Source: Anisus vortex (taxonomy: Eukaryota > Mollusca > Gastropoda > Planorbidae). Taken from it: a DNA stretch of 64,000 nucleotides. Shown here piece after piece: positions 10,106 through 22,270 of the stretch. A program made the position numbers and the translations under genes. The notes below the pieces were generated by a model. The model saw only the letters and a program-made list of their open reading frames with translations, was not told where the DNA came from and did not search any database. Within the stretch, counting starts at the first letter, position 1. Each line of letters starts with the position of its first letter. Location: NCBI GenBank assembly GCA_949126835.1, contig OX421496.1, forward strand, positions 21,903,844-21,967,843, given 5' to 3'.

Positions 10106-10566
10106 TCACCTCTGCCATTGTTTCCTAAATCTCCGTATTTTAGACTATTCTTTCCCTCTGTATATAATCACGTCTTGTAGACATTCATGACATAGCCTCT
10201 ATGAACTTATAATGATTTAGCATACAAATCAAGCGACCACTTCCTTCTAAAAGGGAAACAAGTCAAGACCATCGTAAATACAAGTAGGCCTACTTAATAA
10301 AAAATAATTTTTAAAACCAAATGTGAAAATTCATAAAATAAAAATAAATAAAACAACTAGAAAAAAAAATACAACATTTATTTATAATTTATATTAAATA
10401 TTTGGTAAAGAAATGGCTATCATATAAACTATTTAAATGCAAAGAAGAATTTAAAAACAGAAACAAGTCACTAACATGGTAAGTTTAAGGACATATTCCA
10501 TGTGAGGTAGAACAGTGTTCCTAGCATTGTAATTTAAGTACTCTTTATCTCATTATTGATGTGCAG

Positions 10567-10675
10567 ATCAAGCCTTACACCCCCCCCCCACACACACACA
10601 TACACACACCTTTTTTTTACACACACACACGTATATATAATACAATATATAATACAATATATAATACAATATATA
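10567..10675. repeat. Microsatellite cluster (C-run, CA, TATAATACAA)
   Basis: Poly-C, CA dinucleotide and a short TATAATACAA-type repeat in succession. The ORF that reads through it is repeat translation. Confidence 0.8.
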
Positions 10676-10937
10676 TATAATGAAACAGGCCTGTATAAGC
10701 TACAGATATAAATGTTATGCACTACAATGAGCAGCAAGCTATTGAAAACATTTAGAAAAGTAATTTAAAATAAATGTTGTAATCGGGTTAAAAATAGGAA
10801 CTCGTTTTATTTAACAACAAGCTCAATTGCCCGTTGATTTACAATTTTTTTTTTCAAGTAGACCTAACTAAAACTAACTAAAACCTAATTAAAATGAAAT
10901 ATTTTATAGGAAAAAAAAGGTAGGCTATAGGCTATAG

Positions 10938-11008
10938 ACTACCTGGATAATCGAACCCCGGTCGTACCACATGGCAGTCCGATACATTACCCACTCAGCT
11001 AGCAAGAA
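10938..11008 (-). tRNA. tRNA-like sequence (pseudo-tRNA or SINE head)
   Basis: On the minus strand it carries TAGCTGAGTGGGTAATG (A-box-like) and GGGGTTCGATTATCC (B-box-like) at about tRNA spacing. Acceptor-arm pairing is poor and no anticodon can be assigned with confidence, so a functional tRNA gene is unlikely. Confidence 0.35.
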
Positions 11009-11398
11009 GACAAGTGCTACAAATTGCAAAGGTAAAATATGAGGCAATAAGGTGACGTGTCTTTAAACAAGAATAATTGGTTAAACACACACAGAGCTTT
11101 TTATATAGATCTATATAGTTTTACATACACACATAAGCTTACATTAACCAGAAAGTATCTACAAAGTAACGAATCCTTTCTTCCTTGTTTTTTTTTCTCT
11201 TCAAACCATTGACCTCCTTCCCGCTCCCTTTTCCATTCTGCAGTTTTTCTTATTCCTTTTATTTGATGGTTTCCATCCCGCCATTATATTTAGACTCGTG
11301 TTTCACTGACGCCTTGCTATGTCGTGTTTCACTGACGCCTTGCTATGTCGTAAACGTAAACCTTTTTTTTTGTCCTCCCCCCTCCCAACCCCGTCAAT

Positions 11399-11600
11399 TT
11401 CCTCATCCCACCCCCCCCCCTCTCCAGCCACCCCAGACATTAATAAGCGTCAACAGACGCAAACACACACACACACACACACAGACAGAGAATCCCGAAC
11501 GTGCACACACCTATGCAAGGCTAAAGTCTTCTCTACCTCAACACAAAGGATAAACACTTCCCCCGCTGTGTTTTTGTGTGTGTGTGTGTGTGGCTATGGT
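11399..11600. repeat. Microsatellites (C-run, AC, GT)
   Basis: An AC run near 11460-11484 and a GT run near 11573-11592, with C runs before them. No gene. Confidence 0.8.
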
Positions 11601-12167
11601 TTTATGAAACTGGAAATGGTTGTAGGAGAAATTAACGTGTCTGTTGTCACAATCCTTGCCTTGTGGAGGTTCCCCCCCCCCCTTTTTTTTTTTCTACATT
11701 TTTCTACTTTTTTAAAGTTTAGATTATTGATATTAAAAAAAAACACACGTTGCTTTCAGGGAGCTGAAAAACATTTTTTTTAAAACTCTGGATAGATATA
11801 TAATAAAATAACAAGATGGCTTTGTACGTTATCTTCCTGGTTAACAGAAAATGAAACCAAAACAAATGAAGGAGGAACTCGGAGACAAAGAAAAAGGCTT
11901 TAAGAAAGGCCATTAAGCCAACGTCCTTTTGGCTGCTTCCTTTTTTACCTTAACATAACTCTATATTGTTTGTTGCTGTTTTTTTTTATGTTGTTATTAT
12001 TTTTAAGATATGCCTATATTTTATTTTCTAATGGTGGTCTAGTGGTTTTAGCTATAATGTTGCCTTGAATTATTTTTGTACGATTGATTAAGTTGTTTTT
12101 TTTTTCAATTTTATTGTAGGTCTAATGCTAAATTATCATATAATATGAAACAGCATGTAGATTGTAT

Positions 12168-12391
12168 ACCTAGACCAGGGGGTCGGCAACCTGCGTAACG
12201 AGTGTCAGACTTGGCACGCAGAGCGTTTTTCAATGGCACGCGGAAGACCTCCCAAAAAGGCAATTTGAGTATTTTCTACTAGAAATTAAGGGATAGAGAA
12301 GGATAAATTGTAGGCTCATAGCACGCTGAATGAATTAGAAATCCTACCTGGACACAGTATTATCAAAATGTTGCCGACCCCTGATCTAGAC
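12168..12391. mobile_element. hAT-type MITE, copy 2 of the GGTCGGCAACC family
   Basis: Element 12176-12383 (208 bp), inverted relative to copy 1. Ends are CAGGGGGTCGGCAACC and GTTGCCGACCCCTG. Flanks ACCTAGAC (12168-12175) and ATCTAGAC (12384-12391) match at 7 of 8 positions. Confidence 0.85.
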
Positions 12392-12929
12392 TATATCTTA
12401 ACAGCTTTTGATATTGGCCTAGAATTGGCCCATTTTTTGGCCAAGTTTTAAATATTTGCTTAATTTTTGCTCAACATTTTCCAATGCAGTGTATGCTAGG
12501 TCTACGCTTAATGTTTAGGTAAAAGCTAAAATAAAGGCAAAAGTAAAAGCAATGAGTATGTGAATCTAAGTTGAAAGCATAATTTGATCCAATGTCTTTG
12601 TAAAACTAAAAAATCAACGCACAATTAATTTAATTCAGTGCCGAGAGGAATGCGCGGAATGTGTGAAATTTGTAAGCAAGAAACTCGCGTGTATTTAAAC
12701 GTAGGCCCTACAGCATAATTTGTTTAAAGGCCTTAGCTACTTGCTACTAGATTTGGTATACGGTTTCGTTGGCAGTGGAGAAAAGATGAGAAAAAAAAAG
12801 TAATTTATATCTATTATCACAACCAATTTTTTGGTTCGCTTTTTTTTTAAACTTCTAAATTTCTCTCTTAGTTTTATTTCTTTTCCATTTTCACAGCTTA
12901 ACTTCTGATTTTACATTTTCTTATGTTGA

Positions 12930-13270
12930 TTTCTCCCCCCCCCCCCACACACACACCGCCTCTCTTTCTTTATCTCTCTCCATGTATCTATTTCTTTGTC
13001 AGCACACTTCATCTCTCTCTGTCTCTCGATTTCTGTCAATGTATTTATTTCTTTGTCAGCACACTTCATCTCTCTCTCTGTCTATCTATTTCTCTGTCTA
13101 TTTCTATTCCCTCTGTCTCTCTACTTCCTCATCCATCTCTACTTCTCCTATGCCCACTTCTATGCCCCCCTCCCCCACCTATATTTTCCATAACCCCCCT
13201 CCCCCCCCCCGTGTTGCTATGTGTTACTTATCCATATCTGTATTTCCCTCACTGCACCCCCCAGTCTGTC
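12930..13270. repeat. Pyrimidine-rich low-complexity tract
   Basis: CT-rich sequence with two copies of a block containing TATTTCTTTGTCAGCACACT (about 12988 and 13045). Overlapping ORFs in several frames are low-complexity artefacts. Confidence 0.7.
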
Positions 13271-13492
13271 ATTACATTCTAAGTCCCTGTTTTACATAAC
13301 TAACTATTGGCATTAATACATCCATGCAATGCCTATTCTCAATAGACTTTTTTTTTATATCAATAAGGAAATTAATCAATGGATTCTATCATCTGTTATG
13401 TGAATTTTTTTTTAAATTCATATTTATGTCTCTCTGTTCCGTTTCACACACACACACACATAAAAAAATGACTTGCAAATGTGCCACATATT

Positions 13493-13628
13493 AATGGGCC
13501 GTATTGCTGCTGAGAGTTAACACCCTTGCCCCTTATACAAGTCAATCTTTTATGACTGACTTGTAATTTACAAGATTGACTTGTATAAGGGGCAAGGGTG
13601 TTAACTCTCAGCAGCAATACGGCCCATT
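13493..13628. repeat. Perfect 57-bp inverted repeat (foldback)
   Basis: Arms 13493-13549 and 13572-13628 are exact reverse complements over 57 bases, separated by a 22-base loop. Each arm begins with AATGGGCCGTATTGCTGCTG. No clear target duplication flanks it. It may be a foldback transposon or a very recent inverted duplication; a transcript would form a long hairpin. Confidence 0.9.
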
Positions 13629-13644
13629 GTTCCCTTTTAACTGG

Positions 13645-13697
13645 ATTATAGGAAAACAGTTTAGGAAAACAGTTTAGGAAAACAGTTTAGGAAAACA
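13645..13697. repeat. 14-bp tandem repeat
   Basis: About 3.7 copies of GGAAAACAGTTTAG directly after the foldback. Confidence 0.9.
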
Positions 13698-14089
13698 GGG
13701 CTGTATTTTTACTTCAATATTGTTTGTTTACAGTGTATGGCCGTTTATTATTTTTATTTTTTTTAAATTTCAGTTGGCAATTATTCGGCTATCAATCTTG
13801 TCTATTATTAGATTCCAAATTTGAAGACGGGAGAAATAGCGCCCTCAAACAATTAATTGGGCATAATTGCCCCGTTGTCAAGATAGCACACCAGGGGGGA
13901 GGGGGGGAGCAGGCACCCGGGGGCGAAGAAGTTTCGGTGTGGGTATGCGCGGGTGTGGGGTGTGGGAGCCAGGGGTGCTGACGTACGCCCCATCAATCAA
14001 ACCCTAGTTCACAACTGTTCTTTTCCTGTAGTTTTGCAGTTTTCTTCTTCGTTTTGGCTTAGTTTTACCGAGCCAGAGAGGGAGGGAGG

Positions 14090-14120
<31 letters not shown>

Positions 14121-14289
14121 TTGACGTATATAAACATTGGATCAAGTGACACTTGTGAGTGAATAAAGCTTGTGTTATAGTGTCAAGCCTAACTGTACAA
14201 CACACACACACACTTGTTTCCTTACACTTGAGTTACATTTAAACACATACTTGAACACACACAATCACATTTACTCAAACTCACAAAGT

Positions 14290-14810
14290 CGCCACATCCA
14301 TAATATGTTTAGCTACATACTACATCCACTATGTTCATAACTACATAATACATCATCTACTATACATATAGCTACATACTTAAAGCTTATAGACGTTCCT
14401 TCTAGATAGAAGATTATTACGTCCTAGGTCCAAAACTCCTGTAGGGCGTCGGGGATTGGTCGGCAGCAGGACTAGAACCCGGGCCCGGGACGTTCTGTTG
14501 ACAGTCCGGTGTACTAACTACTAATCGCAGGACCAGCCGTATACATGCTACAAATACCATACGTATAGCTACATAGGCCTACTACATACACCATACGTAA
14601 GACTTCATACTACATATCCCATACGTATAGCTACATACTACATATATGCCTACCATACGTAGCCTTTAGCTACATAATAATACTACATTCACTATATGTA
14701 TAGCAACATTACTACATCCACTGTATGATAGGTATATCTAAAGCTAGATACTACGTCCACTAGGCCTAAATATATCTACATTACTACATCCACTATGTAT
14801 AGGAAACTGG
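14290..14810. repeat. Degenerate CTACATACTACATCCACTATG repeat, interrupted by SINE
   Basis: Irregular repeats of a CTACAT-containing motif on both sides of the family A SINE at 14384-14540, so the repeat probably predates the SINE insertion. Confidence 0.65.
14384..14540 (-). repeat. tRNA-derived SINE, family A copy 2
   Basis: Minus-strand copy sharing the GGTCCTGCG head, the ACCGGACTGTCAAC segment, and the AATAATCTTCTATCTAGAAG tail with the other family A copies. Confidence 0.8.
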
Positions 14811-14872
14811 TGAACGCTGCTTCATCGGACCTATGGATCAACTCGATCCGACGGGTACTTTACTTACTTTAC
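14803..14872 (+). repeat. SINE family B, 3' fragment
   Basis: Shares GAAACTGGTGAACGCTGCTT and the following GATCCGACGGGTACTTTAC end with the family B copies at 20872, 43251 and 54645. The tRNA-like head is absent. Confidence 0.7.
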
Positions 14873-17800
14873 ATCCACAAGATGTATTGACCTATAATTA
14901 AACAATACTTGGACAACATTTGTACATGACTTTAACAAAACATGAACAATACTGGGTCAATACTTGGTTATATATTGAACTACACTTAAAGAATACTTTA
15001 CAATAGCCCAATATAACCTACTACTAAGAAAAAGTAAGCTCATTGAAAGAAAGAGAAATATGTAGGCTATAATTTTCGTTAGTTACACGAATCTGTTAAA
15101 TAAGAAACGGTAACAAACACAAAATTAAATATAGCGGTAGGTGATTTCTACAATGATGTCATTTGAGAATAGGAACATTCTTGGAGCATGTTATATTTTA
15201 GCTTACGAGTCGTGCAGTTCTGACCTCACGCAGTAAATGAGAACGGAAGTGGGAAAAGCTAAGAGAGTTTTTTACTGAAATATCTGATACAGGAAGATGA
15301 ATTTAAAGTAGATAACCAACCCTAAACCAGAATATTGCTTGTCTTCTGCTATTACTTTATAAAATATATTCTATTCATATAACAAAGTACTATTAGCCTA
15401 AACAAAATAATAATATGAGCTTATTATGTTAGTTAGTATAATAACTATTATTTATAAGACAAACTGCACTGTTCTACATGACATAATATTGTCATCTTAA
15501 TATTATGTGTGTGTGTTTGTTATATATTATATAATATATATAGTATGTTAAAGCTTTAGAGAGAAATGGTGAAGGGTGCTGGGGGGGGGGTCTAAGATAG
15601 TATGGCGAATTGCGTAAAAGGGAAGTACAGATTTGCATAAAGATGGAGGCGGGGAAAAAGCAAAAAAAAAAAAAAGCCCAAGGTCGTAGAATTACGACCG
15701 TTATCGTGTATCGGGAGCCAGTTTTAAACTTGTTTTCAATAATAGATTTAACACAGCTACAATGTTTAACCCTAACGTCCTGATACGTGGGAGTTGGAGG
15801 CGGAAGTCAACGAGAAAAATTCAAGTTTCCAGACAATGTCAGTTGTTTATTTTTTGTACGGTTCAGGAGTTTTGAAAATGTTCTTGTCCTGAAGCGTGAT
15901 GTTGCATAACTGGTGGATGCCCTTTGTGTGTGCCTGGGTGGGGGATGGGTAGATGCGAAGCCACAAGGGAGGGGGGTGAGGAGGCTTAGCCCCCCCCCCC
16001 CCCCGAATTTTCGAGCAATATTTTTTTCAAGTTGTTTTTTTTTAATATGTACTATATTCGCTAAACATTCAGTAAATATTTGTCACGCGAAAGTTCAGCC
16101 CCCCTCCCCACCCCCGGAGAAAATGTCTGACCTCGCCCCTGTGAATGGGTAAGGGGTTTGTGTACATGTCAGCACATTGCCACATGCATTCGCGCACATA
16201 TTATCGCAAACGTGCATGGAGATATAATTTAAAAAAAAGGGCATGTATTAAAGAAAAGGTAACATAACCAATTAATTGCTATGTTGAAAGTTCCTGGTCA
16301 ACATATATATTACCAATACATTTATGAACATGTACAAATACACATAATCTATATACACATATGCATATAAACAAGAGATATACCAACACGCAGAGTTTGC
16401 AAAATATTTGTATAAATATTTGAATATCGAAAACCATGAATACATTTCGTAATCTTCTGAAAATCTGATATGACGCTAGACAACTTTTTAATATTTTATT
16501 TGTCCATATTGTTGCCTAAAAGTCCTTATGAAGTCATTTAAAAAAATTAAGTTAGGATTTGTTCATTTATTCAGTCCCCGTTAATTGTGTCAACAATATG
16601 TGTGTTAATATGTAACGCGTTAAATTTATTCCATGAAATAAACATGTAAAATATAACAGTCAAACTTCATACAGCCTTTCCTCCACTCTATTTAGTTTAC
16701 AAATAAGTTGTCCATAATTACGATACCTATTCTTGGGGTGAATTGTTTTACCCCCTCCCCCTTTTTTAAAGCAAGAACTGTTTAAGGTATGATAAAATTA
16801 TGAGAAATAAGCTTAGTTTAGCCTCCCTCTCCCCCTTCCAAAAAGAATGTAGATCTACATTACTTAAGTAATCAGTTGTAATTAAGACATGAACTGTGAA
16901 TCATCCATCAAACTTTCGGTAATACAGATATAACATTAACTTTAAAGACCATCTGAACAGGTTTTCGTGTCAATCCGGTCCAAGGCTCAACGGAATGCTT
17001 AAAATACCTTTTCCAAATCTTGTCGCTTCGGAGTCATTTTAATTACATTTTTAAAATACAAAGAACTTTTTTTAGTAATCTAAAAATTTGAACAAAAATA
17101 AGTTTTATACCATTTACTGTCAAAATCAACAATTTTGATAAAAAGCTCTTCACTTGGTTTTTGAACTTGACCTGGTAAATAAGGATACTGCATCTTATTT
17201 GTGTATGTTGTTGTTATTTAAACATTTTTCCCCAAGTGTCAAATTTAATTAGTTTAAGATCTAGCTTGTTTTTTTAAAATGAAACAAAAATTGATTTGGA
17301 AAAGAAACACTTTTGGGCATTTTAAAATGTGTTTTTTTTTGTTTATTTATTAGTTTGTTTGTACTATTGCAGTTACATAATTGTTGGTGGTATAGTCTAG
17401 CTTTTGATAAATTTTCTTTAGCGATATCCAGGTTTCTTTTAAAATAGAGTGTAGTGTCTGTGTAAAAATGTTTGTATTGTTTATCACTTTGTATTGTATT
17501 CATTTCTTTCCTTCTCTACAGAGAACTTTTGATTGGACAAGCAACCTTTCATAAAGTTCAATCGTATTCATTTGAACTAGACTTCCACATGTTTAAAATG
17601 AAGCTGTTGTTGTGAAATCTTATTTTTTACACTTACCATTCTCTTATCATTATTTTTCTCGAGAGCCTACTTGTCTCTTATATTTGCTTTTCGCTTATAC
17701 TTACATTTCTAAATACTTAGCCTACTTTTCCATTTTATTTACTATCTATGATACTAACTTTTTTTATATGTTTACTTTTCTCTTACAATTACTTTTCTAT

Positions 17801-18200
17801 TATACTTATTTTCCCTTACAAGTAGTTTTCTCAATGCCTTTTTTTCTCTTATATGTACGCCTCTCTTATTAAAACTTTATTCTTATAATTACTTTCATAC
17901 TATAATTACTTTTCTCTTATAATTTGTTTTTTTGTAAGCCTAATTTCTCTGATATTTACATTTCTCTTACACTTACGTCTTTTATACTTAGGCCTACTTC
18001 TTTTTGATAGGTATCTACTTTTCCTTATAACTTAAAACTTCTCTGAATCTTTCTTTTCTCTTATAGGCCTATATTCCTATATACTTTTTTTTTATATAAT
18101 TTGTTTGAATTTATTGCTTTCTATCACTTCACCTCCTAACAAAAACTTCTTTTTAAAACCCCAGCTGTGTAACCCCCCCCCCCTTTTTTTTTGTCTCCAG
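14873..18200. other. Non-coding, AT-rich, no gene seen
   Basis: Contains homopolymers, a TTTTCTCTTATA-type degenerate repeat (about 17640-18080) and one interspersed repeat at 15936-16145. No ORF with recognisable protein signature. Confidence 0.6.
15936..16145. repeat. Interspersed repeat of the GGGGCGAGGTCAGA type
   Basis: Its right part (AAATATTTGTCACGCGAAAG, then GGAGAAAAT and CGCCCCTG) recurs at 61660-61722. It looks like the end of a dispersed DNA transposon, but neither copy shows a complete pair of ends. Confidence 0.5.
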
Positions 18201-18431
18201 TTAGTGCTTGTTAAACATTATTAACGGCCGTCCAGAGAGAGAACATAAAGAGGTACAAGTTGACCAGGAGAGAGTCAACCCATACATAAAAAGGCGTAGG
18301 TGGGGTAGAGGCGTCACAATATATAAACCTTAATGGAGGGGGAGTAGCAAGGGGGGGAGGGCAAGATTCTCCACATGCTCAGACCACGGGCCGTCTACGG
18401 GTCATTTAGCCCCGGTCACCCATCGTCCAGT

Positions 18432-18441
18432 GTGACGTCAG
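18432..18441. promoter_or_regulatory. Possible CRE-type site TGACGTCA
   Basis: A perfect TGACGTCA palindrome inside a locally GC-richer block (about 18220-18540). It could mark a promoter, possibly for the gene at 22271, but nothing else supports that. Confidence 0.2.
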
Positions 18442-18989
18442 CTAGCGGTCAGGGCAATTAGATGACCGAACGTGCGGGTGACAGTAAGCCGTAGCCCCAA
18501 GGGAGGGATGGAGGGGGGGGGGGGGTGGAAAGCGGCAATTAAGTTTTTGACACGAGGTATTGTAAACGTTGGACACTTTAACTCTTACAAACTCTGATGG
18601 TCACAGAGATAAAAACACTTGTCTCGTTCCTTATGAACAAGCGCATATAGGTCTAAGTACTCTTTCTACCCGAGTGGCATCCGGGCATGGAATCGGTTGC
18701 ATGAACAAACCACAAATAGGATCAAAATGTAAAAAAAAAACAAAAAAAAAACACACATATTAAAACAAGAAAGATTTTTTTTTTAAAGGGGGTTGGTTGA
18801 GTTGAGAGTGAACAAAACCAAGAATGGGTGTAAGGCACACATGACCCCGTATGTCTGTTGATGCCATGATGTCCCCCCCCCCCTTCCTCCCAGCTAAAAC
18901 AAAACCCCACGAAAACCAACAAATGAACATTATTAAAAACTCTAATCAAAATGCAAGGTTATAATCAGACCAAGGATAAGCGTAAGGCA

Positions 18990-19200
18990 CTGTATTGACT
19001 TCTGTATAGACGGGGTAGATGTTTATTATTGTATTGACTTCTGTATAGACGGGGTAGATGTTTATTATTGTATTGACTTCTGTATAGACGGGGTAGATGT
19101 TTATTATTGTATTGACTTCTGTATAGACGGGGTAGATGTTTATTATTGTATAGACTTCTGTATAGACGGGGTAGATTGGGTAGATTGGGTAGATGTTTAT
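18990..19200. repeat. 39-bp tandem repeat, about 5 copies
   Basis: Units start GTATTGACTTCTGTATAGAC at 19031, 19070, 19109 and 19148, preceded by a partial unit. The minus-strand ORFs here are translations of the repeat. Confidence 0.9.
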
Positions 19201-19390
19201 TATTCTGTTGGGTGTCTCGAAAATAGTCACTGGGCGCCAATTTGTCAAGTCGTTTCTGGACTTAATCCGCTAATACCTTGTACCCCACTACAACTTTGAC
19301 AACCTCTGCCCACCCCCAGCCATTCACCAGTAGTGCTACCTGTTCATTGCTGTGACTTACTGACTTGCTGCCCTTGAAGTTATATCACCC

Positions 19391-19538
19391 ACCGGCTGGT
19401 CCTGCGGTTAGTTCACCGGACTGCCAACCAACACATCTTGGTTTTATCCCTGCCGCCAACTGATTCCTGTCGCCCTGTAGGAGTTTTTGGGCCTAGTGGA
19501 CGTAATAATCTTCTATCTTGAAGGAACGCATGTAAACG
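19391..19538 (+). repeat. tRNA-derived SINE, family A copy 3
   Basis: Begins CCGGCTGGTCCTGCGGTTAG, has TTCACCGGACTGCCAACC, and ends CTATCTTGAAGGAACG. Best-preserved plus-strand copy. Confidence 0.85.
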
Positions 19539-20871
19539 TATCAGATAAGCCTAAATAGGTTTGTAATAAAAGACAAGTAATTACAAAAAGCAAACGTTTA
19601 ATGTCATCGATTCTCGCGCTTTTGTGTGTCCTTTAATGTAAGCTATTATTAAAATTTGTGTTGGTTGGTTCTTTTAATAACTTGCTTTAATATAAGAGAC
19701 TGAACATTTTATAATAAGTTTATTTATATTGTGCTGCCAACAAAACATAAAAATAAGCTCGGAGCGCATTTAACAGCAAAAAAACAAAAACATACATAAA
19801 GCAAATTTATGTGTAAGAACAGGGCTACAATGCTCTAGGCTTGATAAGTCTACAAATAAGTTATTTGATACCATTAAAAGAAAAAGCTCCTTTTAATACA
19901 ATAATTTTATTTAGGCTACAATATAGCGCTGCCAACCAACAGCGCGCAGAACCACAAAACTGAAGGAATATGATACAACAAAGGGATAATATAGTTTTAA
20001 CAAATTAATATAAGAGTAAGCACTGGGGGGTCTAAAGATGATTAAAAGGAAAGTAAATATTTATATAGTGACTTTTAAAGTTCTTTATAAAAGTAATGAG
20101 CAATGATGCAACTTGTTTGAGTTGAATGGGGTGAGAATTGCAGACTATCAAGGCAATAAATGTAGACAAGGTTCTCCATTTCAATCATTTTGAAACATTT
20201 ATCGATTAAAAAAAACACGCTTTTGCGGGCCGAAAGGGATCCGAAGGCCACTTTTTTTTAAGAGTCCGGTAAGATCGTAGGCCTACTATCATTGTCTGCA
20301 CCGGAAATTAGTCACCACGCGCACGCCAGTTTTTTGTTGATTCTACGTCCTAGCAGACGTCAGCGTTAAATATAACAAACATATTTACCTGAAGTCTGAG
20401 CCTAAGTAGAAAAACGGAAATTTTTTTTAAAGCGTTAAGTGAAAATTAATGCCAAACGCCAGTGTCAAACAATGATTGTATTAAGTGATATGTAGCCTAA
20501 AGGGGGGATAATAGGAAGAGCCTTAAAGTGTCATATTTGCATTCTGCTGCATTCTAACTAGATGTTTAAAACCCATTTCACTACCAAATGTCATTTGCAT
20601 TTTTTTTTAAATGAAATAAGTTTTGGTCATGCCATGAAGAGTTCCCGAAATTCGGTATAAAAAATGCTATTACACTTATTATTATATTTATACTATTTAT
20701 TTATACTATACTATATATATTATTACAATTATAATTACTATTCCAATCATTAGATATTCGCAAATAAAAGGACTACAAAACATCCATAAATGATTATTCT
20801 TATTTTCTTTTCTCAATAAATTCCTCAGATTTTCTTGTCTTTCTTTCTTACTTTACGCTGTAAAATAAAAT

Positions 20872-21093
20872 TGTAAAGTATCCCGTCGGACCAGATTGAT
20901 CAAGGGGGTGAGGCAGCGTTTACCAGTTTCTGTGGGCACGGCATGCTAGGGGATTGTGTGGCCTACAATACTCCAAAAGTCAGGTAACCATCAGAGCTGG
21001 GTGGGCTCAGTGACACCTTCCAGACCAGGATTCGAACCCAGGACCTTCGGTACGCCACCTGAACGCGCTGACACTAGGCCATCGAGCCCCATA
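20872..21093 (-). repeat. tRNA-derived SINE, family B copy
   Basis: Read on the minus strand it begins TGGGGCTCGATGGCCTAGTG (A-box-like), has CTGGGTTCGAATCCTGG (clear B-box), the segment CACCCAGCTCTGATGG, and ends in GGTCCGACGGGATACTTTAC. Shared with 43251-43500 and 54645-54857. Confidence 0.85.
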
Positions 21094-21397
21094 TTTTACG
21101 TTGCATACAAACATTAAGAATTTGTAAGAAAGTACTTTTTTAAGTTTAATAGTTACACGATTCCAAATGATCATTTTTATGTGTACGCTTTTACTTTGTG
21201 CCCAACTTACATTTATAGCGCTTAGACTAGCCTGGAAGTAACATGTTATTATAACATAAGATATACATTGATAACAGTTTGTGTGACAATGAAATTAAAT
21301 ATCACAAAATTCCTACTAGGAGCGAACTGTATTGTTATAGATCTATCTGTAAGTCCACCGAGATAATTTGACCTACATATTGATGCCTTTCTTGATT

Positions 21398-21472
21398 TAT
21401 TGCGACCCGGTAAAATTGTTTTCTTAGCCCGGTACCGGATCGCGACCCGCCAAGTGGGAAACGTTGGATTTA
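21398..21472. repeat. Possible hAT-type terminal fragment
   Basis: Contains GGATCGCGACCCGCCAAGTG followed by GGAAACGTTGG, which on the minus strand resembles the TTTCCCA...GGTCGCGACC ends of some hAT elements. The other end was not found. Confidence 0.3.
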
Positions 21473-22210
21473 GTAAATTACATACTTTTCATGGAGGCCT
21501 TTTTAGTTCAGAGCACAATAGGCCTATAGTTTACACATAGTTTCCATAGAGACGCATTGTTAAATGATTATTTTGTCCAGTCACTAGCTGTGCATTTGTT
21601 TTGTTCGTGTTCTAAATATTTTTCACCTGTTTTCTTTTTTTTTCTACAGAGGTAGCTTTGGTCGGTGTGCATGACGCAACAACGGTCATTCCTGTAGGAA
21701 TGGACACTTGGTGGACACTGCCCACGGGGCACCGGAAGAATGAATGGACGAGGCACGCAAGGGGGGACAATAAAACCCATTCATCACGCCAGTGGCTCCG
21801 CGGGGATTAATATTTGGTGAATGCGTTACGCGCTTTTTTTCGAGTGGACGCTCGAGGTGAAGGTCGTTTATCACTGAGTGCAAGGGTCATGTCATCTAAT
21901 CAGACAACAGATGTCTTTGTGTCAGGTTGAAAAAAATAGACACGTGACTTGATGGAGGAACCTGTTTATACTTGATGACATACAAACCCTTGATGTTGTT
22001 ATTATTATTATTATTGTTATTTTTGCAATAATATGACTTGGAATGAATCATCTAACATTTGGTTTCACTCTTAATTCAACCTACGTGTTTGCTTTGCAAA
22101 ATTTCAATCAACTGTTTTAAAGTAATCCACAAGTGTCTCTAAAGTAACTTTCTGTGAACACTTTCACATCTAAGGACTAAACATTGAAGAAAAATAGAAT
22201 ATTCGAAAGA

Positions 22211-22270
22211 ATGGTTCTGTTATATTGCACAGTGAAGCTGAAGAAATGGAAGAAAGCCTTTGGTGATTAA
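22211..22270 (+). CDS. In-frame upstream ORF abutting the large ORF
   Basis: ATG at 22211 opens 19 codons (MVLLYCTVKLKKWKKAFGD) ending in TAA at 22268-22270. The next three bases are the ATG of the 1615-codon ORF, in the same frame. It could be a translated uORF limiting or coupling main-ORF translation. Alternatively its lysine/tryptophan-rich end could be the first residues of a PH-like exon spliced elsewhere at the TTTG/GTGATT site. Neither is proven. Confidence 0.4.
   Translation: MVLLYCTVKLKKWKKAFGD

Noticed and set aside
10938..11008. Functional tRNA gene
   Set aside because: A- and B-box-like motifs are present but acceptor pairing and a defined anticodon are not; kept only as tRNA-like.
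10534..13299. Several proline/serine- or leucine-rich ORFs of 67-154 codons
   Set aside because: They cross microsatellites and pyrimidine tracts, and overlap each other in different frames.
18946..19248. 91- and 100-codon minus-strand ORFs with repeated peptides
   Set aside because: Translations of the 39-bp tandem repeat in two frames; no independent sign of a gene.
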